Source of the DNA: Anaerolineales bacterium
GTDB lineage: Bacteria; Chloroflexota; Anaerolineae; Anaerolineales; Villigracilaceae
Direction of reading: 5' to 3'
Length of the DNA: 64,000 bases
Assembly (NCBI GenBank): GCA_023382595.1
Contig: JAHDWB010000001.1
Location: 744,001-808,000 of the forward strand
A model generated the notes under the pieces. That model worked only from the letters and a program-made list of their open reading frames with translations, was not told the origin of the DNA and did no database searches. Within the stretch, counting starts at the first letter, position 1. Each line of letters begins with the position of its first letter. Below, piece by piece: positions 7,463 to 15,071 of this stretch. A program made the translations under genes and the position numbers.

Positions 7463-8650
7463 TTATTTCTTCCTGGCAGGCGTTTTCGCCTGTGTTTTCA
7501 ATAACGGCGCAAAACTTCCCTCTGCAAAATCGAGAAAACTGATCAAGTCCGCGCGGTTGTGGATGTCCGCATAGCGTTTGAACAGATCCACGTTCCGCTT
7601 CAACGTCTCCGACGACGACTCCATCGTGGCGAAGAGCATATTCCTGAAATCGAACTCGCTGATCCGCACCTTCGTGCCCAGTTTTTTATACTGCCGATAC
7701 GCATCCGACCGCTCGACCATCTGGATGACCCTGCCCGCCTTGATCTTCTCTTCCTTCGACACTTCGACAACGACGGGCTTCTCTTCCCCTTTTGCCTGCG
7801 GCTGGATTGTCTTCTGCACCGGCTTCTTCTTGACGACGAGCTTCGCTTCTTCCTTCGCCTCTGCCTGTATCAGCAGCGGAAGCTGGGTCGCCGCTTGAGC
7901 CTTTTTCACCGCCGTCTTGGCTGGAGCCTTTTCCCCTCTCCGGGCAGGCGCTTTCTTCGGCGCGGGTTTGGAGACCGTTTTCTTTGGCTGTGCGTTTGGC
8001 TTAGCTACGGTCTTCTTTGTTAGAGCCGCCTCTTTCTTGACAGTCACCTTTCTGCGAACCACCTTCTTAGCCTTCGGCTTTGGAGTCAGGCGGCTTGCTG
8101 GCGGAGTCGCGGGAGTCAGTTCCTTGACTCCAGATTTTTCCACTGGCTTGGTCTTTTTTACTCCCGCCTTCTTTACTGCTTTCTTCTCGACCTTTTTTTC
8201 CTGTTTCTTCTTTTTCGGAACAGGTGCAGGCTTGACCGGCTTTTTGGCAACGGTCTCCGGTCTACTGTCCACGGTCTGCTTCTCCACCTTGGGCGGCATC
8301 GGGAAGGGAATCTTCATCGCTTTGGCGGCTTGTCTCGCCAGTTTGCGTCCGGCAGGGCGCAGAACATACCCCTCGGCGGCGGTCTCTTTGACGTAGTTCT
8401 TTTCCTTGGCATATTTCAACGCCTGCGCCACATGCGCCGAGTCGGGCCAGTAGAAATAATTCTTCAGCGAGAAACGATGCGGGAATAATTTGAAACAGGT
8501 GGAAACGATCTCTTCGGCAGTGGCGGGAACGCCGTCCGCGTGGAGGAGTTGAACAGCAAACAGAACCAACTCTCCCGTGGGGAGGGAGGCGTACATATCC
8601 TGTGTGATGACGGGCATGGGAGTTCGGTCAGCGGGTTCGCCAGAGGTCAT
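7463..8650 (-). CDS. Histone-H1-like protein with winged-helix N-terminus, partner of the GHKL ATPase
   Basis: Start chosen at ATG 8650, which has GAAGG nine bases upstream; a TTG at 8680 and an ATG at 8668 extend the frame without a ribosome site. 395 residues in three parts: residues ~15-115 look like a winged helix (LVLFAVQLLHADGVPATAEEIV then YVKETAAEGYVLRPAGRK); residues ~120-300 are low-complexity Lys/Ala/Pro/Val repeats like the histone H1 tail and bacterial AlgP/Hc proteins; the last 95 form a helical domain. The middle should bind DNA or RNA non-specifically. Tight linkage to the ATPase suggests a DNA-bound complex. Confidence 0.75.
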   Translation of the reverse strand: MTSGEPADRTPMPVITQDMYASLPTGELVLFAVQLLHADGVPATAEEIVSTCFKLFPHRFSLKNYFYWPDSAHVAQALKYAKEKNYVKETAAEGYVLRPAGRKLARQAAKAMKIPFPMPPKVEKQTVDSRPETVAKKPVKPAPVPKKKKQEKKVEKKAVKKAGVKKTKPVEKSGVKELTPATPPASRLTPKPKAKKVVRRKVTVKKEAALTKKTVAKPNAQPKKTVSKPAPKKAPARRGEKAPAKTAVKKAQAATQLPLLIQAEAKEEAKLVVKKKPVQKTIQPQAKGEEKPVVVEVSKEEKIKAGRVIQMVERSDAYRQYKKLGTKVRISEFDFRNMLFATMESSSETLKRNVDLFKRYADIHNRADLISFLDFAEGSFAPLLKTQAKTPARKK

Positions 8651-8695
8651 GTCAGTTTGCCTTCGCATGTTGTTATGCAATTATAACAAGTCGCG

Positions 8696-10198
8696 TCATT
8701 GACCTGTGTAACGATACACGGTCACATTATGCTCGGTATTGAAGTACACCATGATGAACCGTTCCGGCGCGGATTCGATGACGGGCAGGACGCGCTCCCG
8801 GATGTACCCATCCAGTTCGGTGCTGCGCGGAGATTGCAGTCTCGGCGCGATCACAATGTAATCGACGTCTTGATCGGTCAGGAATGCCTCCAAGTTCTGC
8901 TGACTCTGCCGCGGGAAGCTGACAGTTTTTCGCCGCGCGTGCGGGTATGCGGGGACAGGCTCATTGACCATGACAATGGCATCGGGGGGCGCGTTCTCTG
9001 CCACCCAGCTCGTTCCAATGGAAAGGTCGCTCATCTGGTTCATGACGGGGTTGCGCCAGTCTTGCAGATTGCGGGCGAGCAGGATCACGACGATAAATGC
9101 AAAGGATGCAAATAGAACGCGGATTTTCTTTTTTGATAATGCCATCATGCCATTCAAAAAATAAAAATACAGGAAGGGAATGATGGGGATCAGAAAGCGT
9201 GCTTTTACGCTGCCCACGCGCGGATTCCAGAATGCGAGAATGCCAAGCAGGTAAATGACGAGATAGACATCCATGAGTTCGATCGTTTTGCGCGACACCG
9301 CTCCCCACATAATGACGGCAAGGATGATGATATTGAGAAGTATCGGAAGCGCCTGCAAACCATAATTACTAAAAAACGATGTCAGGTTCGAGCCAAAAAC
9401 GGGAATCAAGGAGCCTGCCAGCGTTTCATTCAAGTATCCAATTGCATTCGAACTCATCTGTCCGATTTTTTCCGGAATGGATGTGTTGAACACCTGTGAT
9501 CGATATCCGCTCGAGATCAGTGTGCCGCTGAGCCAGCCCTGCAGGAGTGTTCCGGTAATAAAAACGCCGATTGCGATGCCTGCGTCACGGAAGCGGCGGG
9601 TAAACAATAGATAGAGAACGAGCGCGATAAATAGGGAAATCCCAATAGTGCGGATCAGCTGGGTGTAAAACACAATGACAGCCAGCTGAATGATGAGTTG
9701 GAGCTTTTTCTCTTCCGGCTTGTCCTGCCATATATCGAAACAATAGACCGCCAGCAGGGAGAAGAACAGATACGCGGATTCCGACATGATAGTGACGGAT
9801 GTGCCAACCAAAAGCGGATTCAACGCTGCCAAGCCGGTCAAGATCTCAAGATATGGGGAGGAAAGCCTCTTCGAGAAAATTTTATACGCCAGCACAATGG
9901 AAGCCAGCGAGAGCGTCAGCGAGAAGAATTTGAGCGCCGAATAATTGCCTGGAAACAGGAACGTCAACGGAGCGAGCAAAAGCGACCAGCCCGGCGGAAA
10001 GGCGCGCTCCGCTTGTGGACGCGGGAAGTTGATGAGCTGGTAGCCCTGTCCGCTGGAGATGCTTTCAGCGAGGATGATGTAATGCGCGTCGTCGTAGGAT
10101 GTTCCGATTTGGAGCGAGTTAAAGCGCAGTAATCCCAGAACGGCGCTGAGGAGGATGAAGAAACAAGCTGAGTATTTGAGAATGTTATTTTTTGTCAT
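8696..10198 (-). CDS. Family-39-type polytopic glycosyltransferase (PMT/ArnT-like)
   Basis: About 500 residues from ATG 10198; a GTG at 10237 would add 13 residues and neither start has a strong ribosome site. A first helix is followed by an external loop with TSYDDAHYIILAESI, the acidic pair used by GT39/GT83 enzymes, and FPPGWSLLLAP, then about ten further helices and a soluble C-terminal domain. Such enzymes transfer sugars from polyprenyl-phosphate carriers to proteins or lipids on the outer face of the membrane. Acceptor unknown. It ends 45 bases before the H1-like gene and could be co-transcribed with it. Confidence 0.75.
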   Translation of the reverse strand: MTKNNILKYSACFFILLSAVLGLLRFNSLQIGTSYDDAHYIILAESISSGQGYQLINFPRPQAERAFPPGWSLLLAPLTFLFPGNYSALKFFSLTLSLASIVLAYKIFSKRLSSPYLEILTGLAALNPLLVGTSVTIMSESAYLFFSLLAVYCFDIWQDKPEEKKLQLIIQLAVIVFYTQLIRTIGISLFIALVLYLLFTRRFRDAGIAIGVFITGTLLQGWLSGTLISSGYRSQVFNTSIPEKIGQMSSNAIGYLNETLAGSLIPVFGSNLTSFFSNYGLQALPILLNIIILAVIMWGAVSRKTIELMDVYLVIYLLGILAFWNPRVGSVKARFLIPIIPFLYFYFLNGMMALSKKKIRVLFASFAFIVVILLARNLQDWRNPVMNQMSDLSIGTSWVAENAPPDAIVMVNEPVPAYPHARRKTVSFPRQSQQNLEAFLTDQDVDYIVIAPRLQSPRSTELDGYIRERVLPVIESAPERFIMVYFNTEHNVTVYRYTGQ

Positions 10199-10366
10199 GC
10201 AGGGTTTCAACCGTAAAAACTCGCAGAGCCGGCGCACTGATCCAAAGGCTTAAAATTTTCAAGAGATAGACTTAATCTTATCAGGTTATGGGGAATGTCA
10301 ACCCTGGCAGCCTGCAATACTGCAATGAGTGTGATATAAAAAATGATATTCAGCACCTTGTTATTT

Positions 10367-10395
10367 TTGACACAAAGCATTAAGATGTCAATACT
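10367..10395 (+). promoter_or_regulatory. Sigma-70-like promoter for the lipoprotein gene
   Basis: TTGACA (10367-10372), 17-base spacer, AATACT (10390-10395). The gene starts at 10473 behind AACAGGAGG, giving a leader of about 70 bases. Confidence 0.55.
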
Positions 10396-10472
10396 TTTCC
10401 GGGGGACTTATCCCTGCAAATTGGAAAGAGTGCCTCGGGAAACAACAATTTTAAACAGGAGGATCCTAAAAG

Positions 10473-11258
10473 ATGAGGCGTATTCCACTTTTCGTTCTAC
10501 TGATAATGATGTTCGTCAATGTTGCGTGCGGTAATTTATCGCCCGAGTCCACCCCCACATTGACCCCAGACCCGCCCACTGCCACCCTGCCACCACCCAC
10601 TGAAACACCCACAGCCACCCCTACTTCAACTGCCACAGCTACCCCGGACCGCACTGCGACTGCCGCCGTTATAGCAACTCAGGCAGCGGGAGAGGTACAG
10701 GAGGAATTTGATGTCTTGTTGGAGGATACGAACATTCCGTACAAGGACGGAAAACTGACCTGGAAACAGTCTGAGAATTTTGAAATCAGCATGAACGGAC
10801 CAGATGGAAGGTTTCTGCCTTTTGCGAGAAATGTAAAAGGCAAGGATTTTATCCTGAAATCGGATGTAACCTGGAACGCAACCGGGATGCTGGTGTGCGG
10901 CGCAATATTCCGTTCCGAATCTAATTTCAAGGATGGCAGGCAGTATACTTTCCTATACCTGCGCCTATCAGGCGCTCCCGCATGGGCGATTGAATATCAC
11001 GAATTTGGGTATTTCAAAAACTCCCCAACAGGCACAAAATTCTCTAGCGCAGTAGATCTGACCAACGGTGCCAAGAATCAATTTGTAATTATTGCTCAAA
11101 AAGGAGAATTTACGGTATTCATCAACGGGGTACGGCAGGGCAAGTACTTTGATCACGGCATACAAAGGAGCGACGGCGCATTTGCTTTTGTCGGTTATCA
11201 AGACTCCGGAAATGGGACTTGTAAATACGAAAACACAGTGGTTTGGGAACTCCCATAA
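10473..11258 (+). CDS. Thr/Pro-linker lipoprotein with LamG-like domain
   Basis: 261 residues. The N-terminus MRRIPLFVLLIMMFVNVACG is a signal peptide ending in a lipobox-like VAC, so the mature protein is probably lipid-anchored at Cys19. Residues ~25-65 are a TPTxTPT-type linker typical of Chloroflexota surface proteins. The remaining 190 residues form a beta-rich domain with WNATGMLVCGAIFRSES and FTVFINGVRQGKYFDHG, resembling the concanavalin-like (LamG/DUF1080) sandwich that binds sugars. Strong ribosome site and promoter; a Rho-independent terminator follows. Confidence 0.75.
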   Translation: MRRIPLFVLLIMMFVNVACGNLSPESTPTLTPDPPTATLPPPTETPTATPTSTATATPDRTATAAVIATQAAGEVQEEFDVLLEDTNIPYKDGKLTWKQSENFEISMNGPDGRFLPFARNVKGKDFILKSDVTWNATGMLVCGAIFRSESNFKDGRQYTFLYLRLSGAPAWAIEYHEFGYFKNSPTGTKFSSAVDLTNGAKNQFVIIAQKGEFTVFINGVRQGKYFDHGIQRSDGAFAFVGYQDSGNGTCKYENTVVWELP

Positions 11259-11274
11259 GGATGCAATACTCTGT

Positions 11275-11306
11275 AAAGCGGAGGCCGTGGGAGCCTCCGC
11301 TTTTTC
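11275..11306 (+). terminator. Rho-independent terminator
   Basis: 11-bp perfect stem AAAGCGGAGGC / GCCTCCGCTTT with a 7-base loop, then a T-rich tail (TTTTTCGTTT), 17 bases after the lipoprotein stop. Confidence 0.85.
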
Positions 11307-11365
11307 GTTTAAAGTATCCTATCATCATTTGTTTGCGATTTATAATCGGGTAAAAAGGAAACCTC

Positions 11366-11800
11366 ATGCAATCACTTATCATCATAATTCTTATCGGTCT
11401 CATGGGAGGAATCGCTGTCGGCATTCAGGGTCCGCTCTCGAGCATGATCAGCCAGAAGATGGGCGTGTTGGAAAGCGTGTTCATTGTCCACTTGGGCGGC
11501 GCGATTGTGGCGCTGGTTCCGCTTTTGTTCCTCGGCAGCAAATTCAATCAATGGCGCAGCCTGCCGTGGTATGCGTTCGGTGCGGGGGCGTTCGGCTTGG
11601 TGGTGATCTTCGCAATGAGTTATATGATTCCCCGCATCGGTGTTGCGCCGGCGTTGATCCTCTTGCTGGCGGGACAACTGCTGATGGGTTCGGTGCTCGA
11701 TCATTTCGGCTGGCTCGGCGCGGTGCAGCGTCCGTTCGAATTGAGCCGTGTGCTGGGTCTGTCGGTGGTGTTGGCGGGCGTGTGGCTGACGGTGAGATAA
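11366..11800 (+). CDS. YdcZ-type (DUF606) DMT-superfamily membrane protein
   Basis: 144 residues with five hydrophobic helices. The opening GLMGGIAVGIQGPLSSM and ESVFIVHLGGAIVALVPLL followed by WYAFGAGAFGLVVIF are characteristic of the DMT family YdcZ/DUF606, small half-size transporters that often work as homo- or heterodimers. Substrate unknown. Only one copy is seen here. It ends 39 bases before polX with no terminator between, so the two may be co-transcribed. Confidence 0.8.
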   Translation: MQSLIIIILIGLMGGIAVGIQGPLSSMISQKMGVLESVFIVHLGGAIVALVPLLFLGSKFNQWRSLPWYAFGAGAFGLVVIFAMSYMIPRIGVAPALILLLAGQLLMGSVLDHFGWLGAVQRPFELSRVLGLSVVLAGVWLTVR

Positions 11801-11839
11801 AAAGCGTATAATCTGTTCATTCGCGAAAGGATTATCGGT

Positions 11840-13570
11840 ATGATGAACAACCGCCAACTTGCTGATACGTTTACGCTGATCGCCAACCTGCTCGAGATCA
11901 AGGGTGAGATCATTTACAAGACGCTCGCCTACCGCAAGGCATCCGAAAGTCTGATGGGGTTGGGACGCGAAGCATCCGAGTATTGGAAGGAGGGCAAACT
12001 CGAGGAGATTCCTGGTGTGGGGAAAGCCATCGCTGAAAAGATCGACGAACTGCTTTCCACGGGAAAACTCGAATTTCTTGAAAAGCTCAAAAAGGAAGTG
12101 CCTGAAGAATTGGCGGGATGGCTGCAAGTGCCGGGGTTGGGTCCCAAAAAGATTTCCGCGATTTGGAAGGCGCTGGGTATCACAACTCTCCCCCAACTCG
12201 AAAAGGCGGCAAAAGCAGGCAATCTGCGCGACTTGCCCGGCATGGGCGCAAAGTCCGAGACGGCGATTCTGGATGGATTGGCGTCGCTGGCGCGGCGTTC
12301 CGGGCGGATCCCGCTGGGGCGGGCGTATCCGCTGGCGCAGGAGATCATCGGAGTCCTCAAGGGCGTGAAGGGAGTCGTCGCGGCAGCACCAGCCGGGAGT
12401 TTAAGAAGGATGCGTTCCACTGTCGGCGATCTTGATATTTTGGTGGCGGCAAAAGATTCATCCGTAGTCATGGAGGCGTTCGTCAATCTCAAAGGTGTGA
12501 GCCGCGTGCTGGGGAAAGGCGAAACGAAAGCCAGCATCGAATTTACCGACGGCGTGCGCGCACAGATCTGGGTGCATCCGCCCGAGCGGTTTGGCACGGC
12601 GCTGCAATATGCGACGGGGTCAAAAGATCATAATGTGAAGTTGCGTCAGATCGCGTTGGATAAAGGCTTGTCGCTTTCCGAACATGCGTTGACGAAAACA
12701 AAAGGCAGAGGCGAGATATTATGCGCCACCGAGGAAGACGTTTACAAAACGCTGGGCTTGCCGTGGGTGCCGCCGGAATTGCGTGAAGACCGCGGCGAAG
12801 TGGAAGCGGCGAAGAAAAACAAAATGCCGAAGTTGATCCAAGTGAAGGATATCAAATCCAACCTGCACATGCACTCGACCTACAGCGACGGCAAGTTGAG
12901 CATGTTGGACATGGCGCGCGCCGCGATCAAACGCGGATTGAAAGTGATCGTCTTCACCGATCATTCCGTCAGTCTCGGCGTTGCCAACGGGCTTTCCATC
13001 GAACGCCACAAACAACAGGCGGCGGAGATCAAAAAGATACAAAAACAACTCGGCGATGACATCCTCGTTTTGCACGGCAGTGAAGTGGAGATCAAAGCCG
13101 ACGGCTCACTTGATTATCCCGATGACTTCCTCGCCTCGCTCGACCTCGTGGTTGCTTCGCTCCATTCGAGTTTGCGCCAACCCCGTGAGAAAGTCACTGC
13201 GCGTTTGCTGAAGGCGGTGCAAAATCCGCATGTGGACATCATCGGTCATCCGACGGGACGCGAACTCATGCCGGAACGCGAAGGCGCGGACTTGGATATG
13301 GAAGTCATCCTCAAAGCCGCAGTGGATTCCGGCGTGGCGATGGAGATCAACGCCCATCCCTCGCGCCTCGACCTTGACGATGGGTTTGCCCGCCGCGCCC
13401 GGGAGTTGGGCGTCCTCCTCAGCATCAACACCGACGCGCACTCCGAAGGCGATTACGATATGCTCCATTACGGCGTTGCCGTCGCACGGCGCGCCTGGCT
13501 GGAACCGAAGGATGTCATCAACACTTGGACCGCGAAAAAACTGCTGGATTGGTTGAAGAAGAGAGGTTGA
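11840..13570 (+). CDS. polX: DNA polymerase X with PHP exonuclease domain
   Basis: 576 residues, the normal size for bacterial PolX. Order: helix-hairpin-helix lyase-type region (~1-70), further HhH (LPGMGAKSETAI), the X-family palm with GSLRRMRSTVGDLDILVA containing the catalytic aspartate pair, thumb TGSKDHNVKLR, then a PHP domain from ~335 with NLHMHSTYSDGK, FTDHS, LHGSEVEIK, VVASLHSS, IGHPTGR, NAHPSR and NTDAHS, so the metal ligands look intact. PolX fills short gaps in base-excision repair and trims 3' ends. The next small gene starts six bases after the stop. Confidence 0.95.
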   Translation: MMNNRQLADTFTLIANLLEIKGEIIYKTLAYRKASESLMGLGREASEYWKEGKLEEIPGVGKAIAEKIDELLSTGKLEFLEKLKKEVPEELAGWLQVPGLGPKKISAIWKALGITTLPQLEKAAKAGNLRDLPGMGAKSETAILDGLASLARRSGRIPLGRAYPLAQEIIGVLKGVKGVVAAAPAGSLRRMRSTVGDLDILVAAKDSSVVMEAFVNLKGVSRVLGKGETKASIEFTDGVRAQIWVHPPERFGTALQYATGSKDHNVKLRQIALDKGLSLSEHALTKTKGRGEILCATEEDVYKTLGLPWVPPELREDRGEVEAAKKNKMPKLIQVKDIKSNLHMHSTYSDGKLSMLDMARAAIKRGLKVIVFTDHSVSLGVANGLSIERHKQQAAEIKKIQKQLGDDILVLHGSEVEIKADGSLDYPDDFLASLDLVVASLHSSLRQPREKVTARLLKAVQNPHVDIIGHPTGRELMPEREGADLDMEVILKAAVDSGVAMEINAHPSRLDLDDGFARRARELGVLLSINTDAHSEGDYDMLHYGVAVARRAWLEPKDVINTWTAKKLLDWLKKRG

Positions 13571-13575
13571 GAGAG

Positions 13576-13797
13576 ATGGATGGCAAACAGGCAGGTCGCA
13601 TCGTATTGATGGTCTCATCCGCAATGGACAGCCTGCTTGGGGCGATCGTGCTGTTGTTGTATTTTGGCATCCTGCCATTTGACATTTCAGGTTGGGGAAT
13701 TCCACGTTGGATCATCGGGGCGGTCGGCGCCGTGTTGTTCTTTTCCGGCATTGCCATCTTTACATACTTTTCGACAAGAACAGATGTGTCCGAATAG
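13576..13797 (+). CDS. Two-helix small membrane protein
   Basis: Start at ATG 13576, six bases after the polX stop, with GAGAGGTTGAGAG as ribosome site inside the end of polX. 73 residues with two hydrophobic segments (~8-31 and ~38-62) separated by a short loop FDISGWGIPRW. No family recognised. Its spacing implies translation from the polX transcript. Confidence 0.6.
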   Translation: MDGKQAGRIVLMVSSAMDSLLGAIVLLLYFGILPFDISGWGIPRWIIGAVGAVLFFSGIAIFTYFSTRTDVSE

Positions 13798-13833
13798 CGG
13801 AGAATATCCCATAACCAAGGTTAGGAACTGAAC

Positions 13834-14808
13834 ATGATGAAAACATCCATCCCCGCCGACGAGGTCCGTTTTTTTAGCGGAAGTTCGAATAAGCCTCTTG
13901 CCATGAATATTGCCAGTGAATTGGGCATACCCTTGGAAGAGACCCGCGTCTCGCGCTTCAGCAATGACAATCTCTATATTCAACTGGGCGCAAGCGTGCG
14001 GTATCGGCGCGTGTACATCGTGCAGTCGCTGTCCCAGCCGGTCAATGACCATCTGGTGGAATTATTGATGATGCTCGACATCGCTCGAAGCGCGGCGGCG
14101 TCCGAAGTCCATGCCATCATCCCCTATTATTCCTTCGGACGTTCGGATAAAAAGGACGCGCCGCGCATTTCCATCACCGCCCGCCTCGTCGCGGACCTGC
14201 TAAAAACATCCGGCGCCACGCATGTGATGAGCATGATGTTCCACTCACCGCAGGTGCATGGATTCTTTGCCATGCCAACCGACCCGTTAAGCAGCCGCCC
14301 GGTCTTTAAGCAATATCTGGAAGAACGCGATCTTTCCGGCTCGATCATTGTTTCACCGGATATGGGACAGGCGAAGTCTGCGGCGCGGTTTGCAAAGAAT
14401 TTGGGTTTGCCCATTGCAGCGGGGAACAAGGAACGCGTTTCTGATACTCAGGTAAAAATCAGCGGGCTGGTGGGAAATCAGGTCCGCGGACATAAGCGCG
14501 CGCTGATTTATGATGACGAGATCGCCACAGGCGGCTCCATCGACGAACTGAGCCGCGTACTGATCGAAGATGGGGTTGAAGACATCATCGTGATCTGCAC
14601 GCATGGAGTTTTCACGCACGGAGGCTTGGAACGGCTGGCGGATATTCCACAGATCAGCGAGATCATTACCACCGACACGGTCCACCTGCCCCCCGAGCGG
14701 CGGCACCCGAAATTGAAGATCCTTTCGGTCGCGCCGGTCTTCGCGGACGCCGTTCGGCACAACCTCAACCATGAAACCATAGGGAATCTGTTCGTTTTTG
14801 GCGAATAA
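13834..14808 (+). CDS. prs: Ribose-phosphate pyrophosphokinase
   Basis: 324 residues, typical length. Makes PRPP from ribose-5-phosphate and ATP for nucleotide, His and Trp synthesis. Motifs: FFSGSSNKPLA at the N-terminus, FSNDNLYIQLGASVRYRRVY, the flexible loop PYYSFGRSDKKDAPRISITAR, and ALIYDDEIATGGSI as PRPP-binding loop. In classical class I enzymes these read PYxxYxRQDRK and DDMIDTAGT; the deviations suggest a divergent class or one of the extra Prs copies seen in this phylum. Cytoplasmic. Confidence 0.85.
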   Translation: MMKTSIPADEVRFFSGSSNKPLAMNIASELGIPLEETRVSRFSNDNLYIQLGASVRYRRVYIVQSLSQPVNDHLVELLMMLDIARSAAASEVHAIIPYYSFGRSDKKDAPRISITARLVADLLKTSGATHVMSMMFHSPQVHGFFAMPTDPLSSRPVFKQYLEERDLSGSIIVSPDMGQAKSAARFAKNLGLPIAAGNKERVSDTQVKISGLVGNQVRGHKRALIYDDEIATGGSIDELSRVLIEDGVEDIIVICTHGVFTHGGLERLADIPQISEIITTDTVHLPPERRHPKLKILSVAPVFADAVRHNLNHETIGNLFVFGE

Positions 14809-15000
14809 GTGGAAGAATCCTGAAAATCGGATCGGATATGCCGCGTCCAGTCATCGGGACATCTGGTTCAAAATTGCAGGCAGAGACTTGGCTGGAAGTG
14901 GCGGCGGGCAGGAAGATGTCTGGACGACTGACCAAGTTCAAGTCAAGTTCGAAGCGGGGAGTCCGCTTTTTCGCGCGTTCTCACGTTATAATTATGTTGC

Positions 15001-15033
15001 ATTTCCAGAATACTGGAAATTCGTCCATATAAT
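15001..15033 (+). promoter_or_regulatory. Perfect palindrome plus TATAAT upstream of the histidine kinase
   Basis: ATTTCCAG-AATA-CTGGAAAT at 15001-15020 covers the -35 zone of a perfect TATAAT at 15028-15033; there is no TTGACA-like box. This suggests a promoter that depends on a regulator bound to the palindrome. The rest of the 14809-15071 gap shows no credible gene. Confidence 0.45.
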
Positions 15034-15071
15034 GTTCTTATCGAACTTTGTGCATTATTGCGCGAGTGTTT

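Noticed and set aside
14838-15032. Small frame between prs and the kinase gene
   Set aside because: It runs through the palindrome and the TATAAT box and has no recognisable features.
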